DNA from: Chryseolinea soli
GTDB taxonomy: Bacteria; Bacteroidota; Bacteroidia; Cytophagales; Cyclobacteriaceae
Direction of reading: 5' to 3'
NCBI RefSeq assembly: GCF_003589925.1
Contig: NZ_CP032382.1
Span: forward strand, 3,224,001 to 3,288,000
DNA length: 64,000 nucleotides
Shown: one piece after another, positions 52,618 through 61,670 of the stretch
Numbering within the stretch: position 1 is the stretch's first letter
Layout: every line of letters starts with the position of its first letter
The notes under the pieces: model-generated
Told to the model about the DNA's origin: nothing
Databases searched by the model: none
The model's input: only the letters and a program-made list of their open reading frames with translations
Made by a program: the position numbers and the translations under genes

Positions 52618-53301
52618 TTATAAATATCTCTTTGCTTTTAAAAGCTTGACCCAAACCTGGTAACCGACTGGGTTAAGGTGGAGCCCATCCGCTTCGGCAT
52701 ACCTCACATCAAGGTTGCCATGCTTGTCGCTAAGGGCTTTGCTCAGATCGATATAGACAAAGCCCATCGGTGTTGCCTGCTGTTTTACTTTTTCGTTGAC
52801 CCGGTTGGCTATATCATTTTTATGAAAAGCATCAGGGTATTCATTCTTCACGTTGTCGTTCGTAGGCAGGATGCTGTGCACATAAATTTGTGTCCCCGGC
52901 GATTGATTTTTTACCCGCGTGACAATGGTCATCACGTTTTTTACAATAAGATCGACCGGGATATCCTGTGCAATGTCATTGATGCCGATCTTGATGAAAA
53001 GTTTGTTCGGCTCACGGACGATCACATCGTTCAAGCGGTCTAGAACACCAAACGTATTGTCGCCGGCTATCCCCCGGTTGACGATGGTGGAGTCGTTCAG
53101 AAGTTTCTTCCAGTCTCCAAACTCGGTGATGCTATTCCCCAGTAAAATAACCCGGCCCTTTTTTATGGGCTCGCTTTTGAAAAGGGCTACGCGTTCGGCA
53201 TAATACGCCTTTGCATACCGAATGGTGTCATACCTTAAGTTTTGTCCGTTCGAAAGGGTGGACGTCAGCCCAAGAGAAAGTATAAAGAGAAGCTTTTTCA
53301 T
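52618..53301 (-). CDS. Exported SGNH/GDSL hydrolase
   Basis: A 227-residue secreted esterase-like protein with a signal peptide (cleavage near residue 19, LSNGQ). Motifs are block I VILLGNSITEFG (nucleophile S57), block III KIGINDI and block V DGLHLNPVGY with the Asp-His pair. Family members remove acetyl or acyl groups from carbohydrates or lipids. Given nearby glycosidases, sugar deacetylation is an inference. It is monocistronic, converging with the XRE gene. Confidence 0.88.
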   Translation of the reverse strand: MKKLLFILSLGLTSTLSNGQNLRYDTIRYAKAYYAERVALFKSEPIKKGRVILLGNSITEFGDWKKLLNDSTIVNRGIAGDNTFGVLDRLNDVIVREPNKLFIKIGINDIAQDIPVDLIVKNVMTIVTRVKNQSPGTQIYVHSILPTNDNVKNEYPDAFHKNDIANRVNEKVKQQATPMGFVYIDLSKALSDKHGNLDVRYAEADGLHLNPVGYQVWVKLLKAKRYL

Positions 53302-53448
53302 TTTGTGGTTAAGTCAGTGGGTCTTCACGGGTTCTTTGTCACGCGCAAAGCTATGCCCGGGTGGATGAAATGGAATGTGCGGAAATTCTCAAAAAAATAA
53401 AGACGGGCCGGTATTTTGCGTTATTCGTTTGGTATATTAACCTGTACT

Positions 53449-54363
53449 ATGTACTTCACTTCTTTGCCGGATCATACGAAGCCAGGGTTTGATGAGCAGT
53501 TGCACTTCAGCAAATTCAAAAAGCACAACATTATTTTTAATGCGCAGAGCAGCCATGCGCATTGCGATGATCATATAGGTTGTCTTTCTTTCAAGACCGT
53601 GTTGCGCGGAGAGGAGTGGTATGGGATTAATCATCGCCGGCTGGCCGTAAGCCCGGGACGGTTCCTGATCTTAAACGATGACCAAACGTATTCCTGCCAC
53701 ATCCATAAAGGTGAGCAGGTAAACGTGCTCTCGATTTTCTTTAAAAAAGAATTTGCCTCGGCCGTGCTTCACGATGCCCTGCACAACGAGGAGAATCTGC
53801 TCGATGATCCTTTTTCGAGGCCGGGGAAGATACTTGAATTTTCTCAAACTCTCCAAGGTTTGGAGTCACCGCTGAGGTTACAATTGTCCAGCTTGATAGC
53901 AGCTTTGGAAACATCCGGTGGCGACGCCGACCAAACAGACGAGCACCTGGTTTTTCTTTTACATGATTTGATCCGGTCGCATCAATCGGAAATAGCCCGT
54001 TCGAAAAAAGTAGATGCGGTGAAACCGGCCACCCGGGCGGAGTTGTACAAACGGCTGTGCACGGCCAGGGATGTCCTCCATTCCTCCTATATGGACAAGC
54101 TGGATTTAAATAAAATAAGTGAAGTATCGTGTTTGTCTGTTCCTCAATTGATTCGTCAATTCAAAGCGGTTTTCAATACAACACCCCACCGGTATCTTGG
54201 AGCGGTCAGGGTGAGACGCGCCGCCGAGCTGTTGGAATTTACCGACAAGCCGGTGCATGAAATCACCTGGGATTGCGGATTTGAGAATGTCAGCGCTTTC
54301 TGTCGTGCATTTAAATCAGCGTATGGCGTTCAGCCGCTTCGCTTAAGAAAAAAAGGCGCATGA
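53449..54363 (+). CDS. AraC-family transcriptional regulator
   Basis: A 304-residue soluble protein. The N-terminal cupin-like half contains HCDDHIGCLSFKTVLRGEEWYG and a His-rich loop, and the C-terminal AraC domain (residues about 205-300) carries LNKISEVSCLSVPQLIRQFK and VHEITWDCGFENVSAFCRAFK. The start ATG at 53449 is preferred over TTG 53416, which adds 11 residues. It precedes the sigma/FecR/SusCD locus by 179 bases but has no clear tie to it. Confidence 0.85.
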   Translation: MYFTSLPDHTKPGFDEQLHFSKFKKHNIIFNAQSSHAHCDDHIGCLSFKTVLRGEEWYGINHRRLAVSPGRFLILNDDQTYSCHIHKGEQVNVLSIFFKKEFASAVLHDALHNEENLLDDPFSRPGKILEFSQTLQGLESPLRLQLSSLIAALETSGGDADQTDEHLVFLLHDLIRSHQSEIARSKKVDAVKPATRAELYKRLCTARDVLHSSYMDKLDLNKISEVSCLSVPQLIRQFKAVFNTTPHRYLGAVRVRRAAELLEFTDKPVHEITWDCGFENVSAFCRAFKSAYGVQPLRLRKKGA

Positions 54364-54491
54364 AGAAAATCACGCCATTGCCCCGGAATCAATGAGCAGC
54401 CTAGGCCTGGTTTGAGATTATTATAAGAATACATATCTTCGGTTATAAATCAGAGGGGGCTATTTTTTAACATAGCCTTAATCCATAATGA

Positions 54492-54522
54492 TTTTCACTC
54501 ACACCCCGCTGCTCTATTTTTG
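54492..54522 (+). promoter_or_regulatory. Promoter of the ECF sigma gene
   Basis: TATTTTTG at 54515-54522 matches TAnnTTTG fully. TTTT at 54492-54495 with a 19-base spacer is one base off the -33 TTTG. Transcription would start near 54529, about 14 bases before the ATG. Confidence 0.6.
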
Positions 54523-54542
54523 AGATATAATTCCAGACGTTC

Positions 54543-55118
54543 ATGATTTCCCCAACCGGATACATTGATCTTAGCGACGAGAAACTTCTGGCCCTGCTCA
54601 AGGATGGCCACGAAGAAGCGTTTGATCAGCTGTATTTCCGTTACCGCAACAAACTGCTTTCGGTTGCTTATAACCGGCTGAAGTCAAAGGAAATAGCGGA
54701 GGAGATCGTGCAGGATGTTTTTGCGGACATCTGGCAAAAACGGCAGATCCTTCAGATCAGGAATAACCTCTCGTCGTACCTCTGCACGGCGATCAAATAT
54801 GCTGTACTGGATTACATCCGCTCACAGGATACCAAAGACGCCTATGTCGCCGAGATGATAAAAGTGTCGGAAACCGCAGCTTCTCCCGTGGAGCAGGGCG
54901 TGGAATTCAACGAACTGGATTTTCACCTCAACAAAAGCATCGACGCGCTGCCGGAGAAATGCCGGGAGGTGTTCACGTTAAGCCGCTATGAAAATTATTC
55001 CGTGCGCGAGATCGCAGAAAAGCTCGACATCTCGCCCGAAACAGCCAAGTACCACATTGCCCACGCTTTGAAAACGCTCCGGCTGAACCTGAAACACATC
55101 TATAACTTTTTTTTATAG
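54543..55118 (+). CDS. ECF-type RNA polymerase sigma factor (FecI-like)
   Basis: A 191-residue sigma-70 family factor of the group controlled by FecR anti-sigma proteins. Region 2 is at residues about 22-90 (AFDQLYFRYRNKLLSVAYNRLKS, VQDVFADIWQKR). Region 4 is at about 130-185 with the helix-turn-helix VREIAEKLDISPETAKYHIAHALK. Its own promoter is visible upstream. It should direct transcription of susC-susD when the FecR protein is released by a signal from the SusC N-terminal domain. The DNA of its last third is repeated downstream. Confidence 0.92.
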   Translation: MISPTGYIDLSDEKLLALLKDGHEEAFDQLYFRYRNKLLSVAYNRLKSKEIAEEIVQDVFADIWQKRQILQIRNNLSSYLCTAIKYAVLDYIRSQDTKDAYVAEMIKVSETAASPVEQGVEFNELDFHLNKSIDALPEKCREVFTLSRYENYSVREIAEKLDISPETAKYHIAHALKTLRLNLKHIYNFFL

Positions 55119-55535
55119 TCCACCTACCCATCCGCCCTTCTCATCCGACATACCGGTGTACCCTAACACCCACCGGAAATGAAAAAAAAGGAGAAGCGAC
55201 TAGAGGATTCTTTATCTGGTAAAAGATTGGAAGACGGAAAAGAGATCCTCGAATTCGAGGACCAGGCCGTGCGTAAAATCGCCGAAAAGCTCAAAATTTC
55301 ACCCGAAACGGCCAAACATCACATCGCACAGGCCCTGCACGCGGCCGATAAGACCAAAACCATTCAATAATTTTTTTTTGTGGCGCACCTACCCGTTCGC
55401 GCTTTTGATCCGACATACTGATATACACGAAATACCGTTTGGCCATGGCAAACAAGAAAAAAGGGCTTCTGGATTTTTTATCCGGCAAAAAATCGGAGGA
55501 AGGAAAAAAGATCTTCGAGACCTGGTATAATGCCA
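55002..55535 (+). repeat. Diverged tandem duplication of sigma 3' end, spacer and fecR 5' end
   Basis: Two copies, roughly 55002-55268 and 55269-55535, period about 266. Anchors: GTGCG at 55002 and 55269 (shift 267); CACCTACCC at 55121 and 55386 (265); ATCCGACATAC at 55143 and 55408 (265); start codons at 55179 and 55445 (266). Both copies contain the sigma helix-turn-helix end, a stop, a T-rich run, the spacer and the first codons of fecR. Copies differ at many bases, so the event is old. Confidence 0.85.
55179..55370 (+). CDS. Chimeric 63-residue ORF: FecR-like N-terminus joined to sigma region-4 helix-turn-helix
   Basis: This 63-codon open frame lies between the sigma and fecR genes. Residues 5-25 (EKRLEDSLSGKRLEDGKEILE) share 12 of 21 positions with the FecR start. 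Residues about 31-55 (VRKIAEKLKISPETAKHHIAQ and following) share about 19 of 25 with sigma region 4. It is the junction product of the tandem duplication. Despite many base differences the frame has no stop, so it may be kept as a small DNA-binding or decoy protein. It lacks region 2 and cannot by itself form holoenzyme. Its function is unknown; it could also be a neutral relic. Confidence 0.5.
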   Translation: MKKKEKRLEDSLSGKRLEDGKEILEFEDQAVRKIAEKLKISPETAKHHIAQALHAADKTKTIQ

Positions 55536-56428
55536 TGCCCGAAACGGATCATCCCGAATTCGAAGCCTCGGAAGCGACCTTGAAAGAAGAGTTGGCGAAG
55601 ATCAAAAACAGGGGCGTCGTTCCCTTGAAACAAGAGGAAAGAAGTCCGGTCATGGTCTATTGGAAAGCGGCAGCGGTTGCTTTGCTGGTCGTTTCCGCGG
55701 GCATTCTGCTGTATGTGAAGCGCGATCTCTTTACAAAGGAAGAGATCACCTACACCGAGCACTACGTTCCCAAAGGCAAACTCCTGCAGCTTTCATTGTC
55801 GGATGGTTCGCAGGTGTGGTTGAACTCGGATACAAAATTCCGCTATCCTGAAACATTCGGCTCGGGCGACCGCGAAGTTTACCTGGAAGGCGAAGCATTC
55901 TTTAACGTGAGCAAAGATCCCTCAAGGCCGTTCCGGATCCATTCCGGAGGAAAATTAACGACCACCGTTCTCGGCACCAGCTTCAATGTGAAAGCCTACC
56001 GCAACGACGATTTCAATGAAGTAGCGGTCATCACCGGCAAAGTGTCGGTGGTGCATACCACTTCCGATAATCGTTCGTCGGAAGTATTGCTGCAACCCGG
56101 ACAGAAGGCGGTGCTGGTAAAGACACAGGATCTGCTGAGCAAAGAAACCTTCAGCGATGTGGATCACTACACCTCCTGGAGAGAGGGTAAACTCATTTTC
56201 GAGGACGCCCCGGTAGCGGACGTCATTTCATCGCTTCAACGATACTACAACATCGAGATCAACCTGAGTTCCGAAACCCTCAAGGCGTGCCGGGTGACGG
56301 CGACGTTTGATCCGATGCCGCTGGAAAAAGTCATGTATTTACTCTGCTTCACGCTGAACGCCGAATACACGCATGCCGGCAAAAAATATTCTATCAGCGG
56401 TGCAGGATGCAACCCGAATCACCCCTAA
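55445..56428 (+). CDS. FecR-family anti-sigma factor
   Basis: A 327-residue membrane-anchored regulator. The N-terminal cytoplasmic part (1-71) should hold the sigma factor, one transmembrane helix lies at about 72-91, and the periplasmic FecR domain follows at 104-200 (VPKGKLLQLSLSDGSQVWLNSDT, EVYLEGEAFFNVSKD, GTSFNVKAY). A DUF4974 secretin-like domain closes it (GKLIFEDAPVADVISSLQRYY). It would sense the STN domain of the SusC protein and release the sigma factor. Start ATG at 55445; a TTG two codons earlier is possible. Its first 25 residues have a diverged copy in the chimeric ORF upstream. Confidence 0.92.
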   Translation: MANKKKGLLDFLSGKKSEEGKKIFETWYNAMPETDHPEFEASEATLKEELAKIKNRGVVPLKQEERSPVMVYWKAAAVALLVVSAGILLYVKRDLFTKEEITYTEHYVPKGKLLQLSLSDGSQVWLNSDTKFRYPETFGSGDREVYLEGEAFFNVSKDPSRPFRIHSGGKLTTTVLGTSFNVKAYRNDDFNEVAVITGKVSVVHTTSDNRSSEVLLQPGQKAVLVKTQDLLSKETFSDVDHYTSWREGKLIFEDAPVADVISSLQRYYNIEINLSSETLKACRVTATFDPMPLEKVMYLLCFTLNAEYTHAGKKYSISGAGCNPNHP

Positions 56429-56440
56429 TCCCCTAAAACT

Positions 56441-56569
56441 ATGAAAACCTTCAGCAACAAAATAGACTATGGATGATCGCCGCTGCGGACATCACCGATG
56501 TCCTGTAAAAAAGAAATAGCGGAGGAGACCCTTGCAAAGCCATTCCGCTACTTCAAAACATTATCCTGA
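56441..56569 (+). pseudogene. Decayed lipoprotein start between fecR and susC
   Basis: The ATG at 56441 reads MKTFSNKI and stops at once. In another frame the region gives LWMIAAA, and in a third frame ATG 56498 gives MSCKKEIAEETLAKPFRYFKTLS before a stop at 56567-56569. Together they look like a Bacteroidota lipoprotein signal (MKTFSNKI, LWMIAAA, MSCKKE) broken by at least two frameshifts. I infer a remnant lipoprotein gene, identity unknown. Confidence 0.45.
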
Positions 56570-56593
56570 TGAACAGAATAACTTCATAAAAAT

Positions 56594-59500
56594 ATGAAAA
56601 TAGAATCTCTACGACATGACCATTGGTTAAAAATAATGAGACTGACCACTGTAGCCTTCCTCCTGACAACCACCGTTTTATCGGTGGCCCGGGCCAGCGA
56701 CGCCTCCGGTCAGAGCGTGCTCGATCAGCGGGTTTCGTTGCGTGCGAAAGACCAGCCCTTGCGGGACGTCTTTAAGACGTTGCAACAACTGGCAGATGTG
56801 AATTTCATGTACAAAAACTCGGATGTAAATGCCGACAAGAAGATCACCTTTTCCGCAGCCAACAAAGAGCTGAAAGAGGTGCTCACCAAGCTGTTAAAGC
56901 CGATCGGGCTGGAATATACCGCGGTGGGAAAGAATATCGTCGTAAAGCCGATCCCCAAAACCGAGCCGACGTCGTCGGTGCCTAAGATCAGGGTGACCGG
57001 TATGGTTACCACGGCCGACACGGGAGAAACGTTGCCCGGCGTGAGCGTGCTGCTAAAAGGAACCGAAAGAGGAACCACCACGGATGCCGATGGAGCCTAT
57101 TCCATCGACGTGGATGATGAAGCGTCGGTGTTGATCTTTTCTTTTATCGGCTTTAAGGCGACCGAAGTGATTGTGGGAGCCCAGACAAAAATTGATGTCA
57201 AGCTGGAGATCGATGCGGTTCAACTGCAGGACGTCGTGGTGGTGGGCTATGGAACGGCCAAGAAATCGGAAGTGCTCGGTGCCGTGGGTTCACCCAGCCT
57301 GAAAGAAGCGTCCAGCAGGAACTATAATACGGCGGCTGAATTGTTGCAGGGTACGGTGCCCGGCGTGACGGTGATGAACAATGGCGGTGATCCTACCGGT
57401 TCACCGGATATTCGGATCCGGGGCGTTGGCTCTCTGAACACAGAGTCGCCCTTGATAGTTTTGGATGGAGTGATCTATTGGGGTGCTTTGAGCACGATCA
57501 GTCCCAACGACATTGAATCCATTTCGGTATTAAAAGACGCAGCTTCTGCAGCGATCTATGGGGCAAGGGCTTCGGGAGGTGTGATTCTGATCAAGACAAA
57601 ATCGGGAAAGGCCGACAAGGTGAACGTGGAGGTGAACTATCAATTGGGTGTTCAGCAGGTGGCCAAGAAACTTAAGCCGCTGAATGCAGCAGAACGCGCG
57701 GATGCGGCCAACCTTGCTACCGATAATGCAGGGCTGCCGCGCATCCCGGCATTTGATGCGGCACTGAATCCGGATTCACGGATCACCAAAACCAATTGGA
57801 TGGATGAGATCTTTCAAACCGGTGTGATCGAAAGCCTGGACGCTTCCGTGAGCGGAGGAAGCAAGGCCTCCAGTTATTTTATTTCGGGCGGATACCGGAA
57901 GAACGAAGGGATCCTGCTCAATACACAGGCAAAGCGGTATACAGCCCGGATCAATTCCGAGCATGAAATATTCAAGGGCGTACGGCTCGGCGAAAATATG
58001 ACCTACATGTTTTGGGATGGCCAGACGGGAAACACGTCAAGCGCCTACACCGGTGCGATCATGACGGCACTTTACTATCCTGCCAATGCTACGGTCTATC
58101 GTGAGGATGGTTCAGGCAAGTTTGGCGGTGTTCCCGATGCCTATTCAAATGCCTACGGCGATCTGATCAACCCGGTTGCCTATTTGAAACGCCTGGATAA
58201 CCATACGCCTACCTCAACGTTGGTGATCAATCCGTACCTGGAAGTGGACCTTATCAAAGGTCTTAAGTTCAGAAGTAACTTTGGACTCACACAGATCCGT
58301 CGCAACAACAAACAGTTCAATGTGAAGGTGCTGGAGACGGGGAAGATCTTTGACTTCAACGAACTCTATCAGACGACCGATAATCAAAATGTTTTCCTGA
58401 CGGAGCAAACCTTGTCGTACGAAAAAGCCATTGGCGAAGACCATCATATTTCCGCGTTAGCCGGTTTTACCTACGAGCGAAAGAAAAGTGAATGGTCGAC
58501 CGTGAAAGGCACCGGTTTCGACAATGAAGACCCTGCGTATCGCTACATGTCGAATGCCACAACGCTCCAAACGATTGGCGCGGGCGGCCCGGAAGAAAAA
58601 GTGATGTCGTACCTGGGCCGGGTGAACTATAACTACAAAGGCAAGTATTTGTTAACGGCAGTGCTCCGTAGAGACGGAACGTCCAGGCTGATCTCCGATC
58701 TTCGCTGGAAGAACTATCCCTCTGTTTCGGTGGGCTGGAACCTTGCTGAAGAATCGTTCATGGAGGACGTATCGTTGGTTTCAGACCTGAAATTGCGGGC
58801 CAGCTGGGGAAAGATTGGAAACTTGGGTGGCTTGCCGCTGTATCCTTTTGCCGTTGGACTGGCGCGTACGCGTGCCTGGATTGGTGGCGACCCCATCATC
58901 AACTATGGTTACGCCGAATCGGGTCTGTCAAACCAGAACCTGGTGTGGGAAACTTCCGAGCAAAAAAATATTGGTCTTGATTTCGGTTTGCTCCGGGGAA
59001 AACTTAGCGGATCGTTGGATGTATTCCGGAAGACAAACTACGACATGCTTTTCCAAAAAAGTCTTCCCGGCACCGCCGGATCGCCGGACGGTCAATGGAT
59101 CAACGGTGGCGATGTGGTAAACAAAGGCTTTGAGTTGGGCCTTACCTACCGGAAAAACGAAGGCGCGGTTAAATTTGACATCACGGCCGGCTTCTCCAAA
59201 GTGAAAAACGAGATCCGCTCGATCACGGAAGACAATAAGTTCCAGAACGCAGGTCCCGCCGTGAGAACGATGCCCCAGGCAAACATCAACATTGTGGGCA
59301 GCGCGTGGAATTCGTTTTACGGGTATCAGACCGCCGGGCTGTTTAAGTCCGACGATGAAGCCGCCAACTACGTGAATGCGAACGGCGTGAAGTATCAACC
59401 TGCTGCAAAAGCCGGTGACTTCAAATTTGTGGATAAAGATGGCGACGGCGACATCGACAACAATGACCGCACAATACTGGGAAGTCCTTTTCCGGATTTC

Positions 59501-59971
59501 ACCTATAGCCTCAACGGAAACATCTCTTTCAAAGGTTTTGACCTGAATGTATTCTTTCAGGGCGTACACGGCAACAGCATTTTCAATTCAGCACGGGCAC
59601 TCGGCCTGAACGCCGGCTATGGTTATAACCTGCTGGAGGAATCGAAGAATGCCTGGAGCCCCACTAACCCGGATGCTACGATCCCGAGACTTTCCATGTC
59701 GGATCCCAACAACAACTGGACGCGGGTGTCCGACTTCTTTATCGAAGACGGTTCTTTCCTGCGCCTGAAGAATGTTACACTGGGCTATACGCTGCCGACC
59801 CGGATCTTCAACAAAGTGCAGATGAGGATCTATGTTACGGCGCAAAACTTGTTCACCATCACCAACTACTCCGGAATGGATCCCGAAGTGGGGATCACCA
59901 ATTCGGGTGTAGATGTGGGAATGTATCCACTGGCAAGAGTTTATATGTCTGGTCTTACGCTTAAATTCTAA
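56594..59971 (+). CDS. SusC-type TonB-dependent outer-membrane receptor with STN domain
   Basis: A 1125-residue SusC/RagA-type transporter. After the signal (residues 1-35) come the STN (secretin/TonB N-terminal) domain at about 45-120, a carboxypeptidase-regulatory-like domain at about 130-207 (RVTGMVTTADTGETLPGVSVLLKG) and the plug with the TonB-box region VVVVGYGTAKKSEVLGAV and ISVLKDAASAAIYGARASGGVI. A 22-strand barrel makes up the remainder to the C-terminus. The STN domain shows it signals to the FecR-sigma pair just upstream. Substrate likely a glycan or peptide; no enzyme is encoded next to it, so it cannot be read. Confidence 0.93.
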   Translation: MKIESLRHDHWLKIMRLTTVAFLLTTTVLSVARASDASGQSVLDQRVSLRAKDQPLRDVFKTLQQLADVNFMYKNSDVNADKKITFSAANKELKEVLTKLLKPIGLEYTAVGKNIVVKPIPKTEPTSSVPKIRVTGMVTTADTGETLPGVSVLLKGTERGTTTDADGAYSIDVDDEASVLIFSFIGFKATEVIVGAQTKIDVKLEIDAVQLQDVVVVGYGTAKKSEVLGAVGSPSLKEASSRNYNTAAELLQGTVPGVTVMNNGGDPTGSPDIRIRGVGSLNTESPLIVLDGVIYWGALSTISPNDIESISVLKDAASAAIYGARASGGVILIKTKSGKADKVNVEVNYQLGVQQVAKKLKPLNAAERADAANLATDNAGLPRIPAFDAALNPDSRITKTNWMDEIFQTGVIESLDASVSGGSKASSYFISGGYRKNEGILLNTQAKRYTARINSEHEIFKGVRLGENMTYMFWDGQTGNTSSAYTGAIMTALYYPANATVYREDGSGKFGGVPDAYSNAYGDLINPVAYLKRLDNHTPTSTLVINPYLEVDLIKGLKFRSNFGLTQIRRNNKQFNVKVLETGKIFDFNELYQTTDNQNVFLTEQTLSYEKAIGEDHHISALAGFTYERKKSEWSTVKGTGFDNEDPAYRYMSNATTLQTIGAGGPEEKVMSYLGRVNYNYKGKYLLTAVLRRDGTSRLISDLRWKNYPSVSVGWNLAEESFMEDVSLVSDLKLRASWGKIGNLGGLPLYPFAVGLARTRAWIGGDPIINYGYAESGLSNQNLVWETSEQKNIGLDFGLLRGKLSGSLDVFRKTNYDMLFQKSLPGTAGSPDGQWINGGDVVNKGFELGLTYRKNEGAVKFDITAGFSKVKNEIRSITEDNKFQNAGPAVRTMPQANINIVGSAWNSFYGYQTAGLFKSDDEAANYVNANGVKYQPAAKAGDFKFVDKDGDGDIDNNDRTILGSPFPDFTYSLNGNISFKGFDLNVFFQGVHGNSIFNSARALGLNAGYGYNLLEESKNAWSPTNPDATIPRLSMSDPNNNWTRVSDFFIEDGSFLRLKNVTLGYTLPTRIFNKVQMRIYVTAQNLFTITNYSGMDPEVGITNSGVDVGMYPLARVYMSGLTLKF

Positions 59972-59977
59972 TCACCT

Positions 59978-61519
59978 ATGAAAAAAATATTTTGTGTAGC
60001 GGCCATAGCAGGATTGTTGATGGCCACCGGTTGCGATCTGGATGTAGTGCCGCAGGGCTCTCCAACGACAGGAACGTTCTGGAAGACCGAAGCGGATGCG
60101 ATCGCCGGTATCAATTCGGCGTACGCCGAATTTTCGAACGACGACATGTACGGCCGCGGATTCTTCTGGCTCAGCAATGCCAGCAACGACATCGGCACCA
60201 AACCGCGCGCTTTCTCCGAGAACGTAAAAGCCTTTAAGATCACCGGAAACGAAAGTGAAGTAAAGAGCATCTGGAGACTGCACTACCTGACCATGAAACG
60301 CTGCAACGACGTGATCCGCAATGTGCCGAACATCCAGATGACAGAATCGCTAAAGAACCGGATCCTCGGAGAAGCCCACTTCCTCCATGCTGTCATGCAC
60401 CTGGAGTTGGCGTACCACTATGGCGATGACCGGAAAGGTATTCCGATCATTGACCGGGTAGATTATGAAAATGCTTATGTTCCCCGTCCGGCAAACGTGA
60501 AGGTCAACTACGATTACATCATCGAAGACCTCAAAGCAGCAGCCGACCTGCTGCCGTATTTCGACGACTACGGACAATCCGATAAAGGACGCCCGCATAA
60601 AACGGCTGCCTGGGCATACATCGCCAGGACCGCGCTCTATGCAAAAGACTGGGCAACGGCCGAACTGTATGCCGACAAAGTGATCAGCAGCGGAAAGCAC
60701 GCGCTGGTTGCAAATTTTGCGGACGTCTTCAAGATTGCGAACAATTTTTCTCCGGAATACATCTGGTCCGTTACATCCAGTGCGAAAGACACCGGTTTGG
60801 GCTCGATCTTCCCCGGCGTTCTCCTGGAAGACAAAGGCTGGGGACAGTACAACGGTTGGGGCGTGTTTTATCCCACGCAAGATCTCTATCAAGAGTTCGA
60901 AGCCAATGATGAAAGAAGAGAAGCCACGATCCTCAAGACCGGCGACGTGTTTAAGTATTTTGGAGCCGATGCTACATTCAACCAGGGCGCTTATGTCGTA
61001 AGTTCCAGTAACCGTACCGGTCTTCAGTTCAGAAAATTCATGGAGCCTTATGGCTATCCGAAAGTAGGCGGTTCGGTGGACATCAACTATGTCAACACCA
61101 ACGCCGACAAACCGACAACGGCCCTGAACGTACCGCTGTTGCGTTATGCCGACGTGCTGCTCATGATGGCAGAAGCAAAACTGATGCAAGGCAAAAATGC
61201 CGACAGCGAGATCAACCAGGTGCGGGAACGCGCAGGGTTAGGAGATCTGTCCGGCGCTACCATGACGGACCTCAAGCATGAAAGACGCTGCGAATTGGCA
61301 GGGGAGTGGACCGATCACCACTTTGACCTTGTGCGTTGGGGCGATGCAGAAGCTACGTATGCAAAACCGCTCTACCATGCGTATGCATTGGATAACGGAC
61401 AGCCGAAAGTGATTTACGCCGGCCGGGTATTCAACCCCGCCGTACACCACGTATGGCCGATCCCCCCGGACGAAATTGCTGTGAGCAAAGGAACGTTGAC
61501 ACAGAACGAAGGTTGGTAG
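59978..61519 (+). CDS. SusD-type (RagB) surface glycan-binding lipoprotein
   Basis: A 513-residue SusD-family lipoprotein with a signal ending in MATGC (C19). The helical TPR-like SusD fold is recognised from SPTTGTFWKTEADAIAGINSAY, IWRLHYLTMKRCNDVI, LGEAHFLHAVMHLELAYHYGD and the C-terminal RYADVLLMMAEAKL and HHVWPIPPDEI. It caps the SusC barrel and binds the substrate. It starts six bases after susC, so they form an operon, ended by the terminator at 61537. Confidence 0.93.
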   Translation: MKKIFCVAAIAGLLMATGCDLDVVPQGSPTTGTFWKTEADAIAGINSAYAEFSNDDMYGRGFFWLSNASNDIGTKPRAFSENVKAFKITGNESEVKSIWRLHYLTMKRCNDVIRNVPNIQMTESLKNRILGEAHFLHAVMHLELAYHYGDDRKGIPIIDRVDYENAYVPRPANVKVNYDYIIEDLKAAADLLPYFDDYGQSDKGRPHKTAAWAYIARTALYAKDWATAELYADKVISSGKHALVANFADVFKIANNFSPEYIWSVTSSAKDTGLGSIFPGVLLEDKGWGQYNGWGVFYPTQDLYQEFEANDERREATILKTGDVFKYFGADATFNQGAYVVSSSNRTGLQFRKFMEPYGYPKVGGSVDINYVNTNADKPTTALNVPLLRYADVLLMMAEAKLMQGKNADSEINQVRERAGLGDLSGATMTDLKHERRCELAGEWTDHHFDLVRWGDAEATYAKPLYHAYALDNGQPKVIYAGRVFNPAVHHVWPIPPDEIAVSKGTLTQNEGW

Positions 61520-61536
61520 ATTTCGCTTGTGAGAAT

Positions 61537-61567
61537 AAAGCCGGTAGCTCCTAGCGACCGGCTTTTT
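61537..61567 (+). terminator. Intrinsic terminator after the SusCD operon
   Basis: A nine-base-pair perfect stem (AAAGCCGGT with ACCGGCTTT) with an eleven-base loop runs into five T, 18 bases after the susD stop. It isolates the SusCD operon from the next gene. Confidence 0.82.
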
Positions 61568-61670
61568 CTATTTCTGGCCATGCGGATCCCCGCAGCAGAC
61601 CCCACCCACTTTTATTTTCTTCCAATTATTGGTCGCCAATGACTAAATTTCATTTGGAATCCGGGTTTTT

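Noticed and set aside
60350..61189. A 279-codon open frame on the minus strand
   Set aside because: It is the reverse of the well-supported SusD gene and has no family resemblance.
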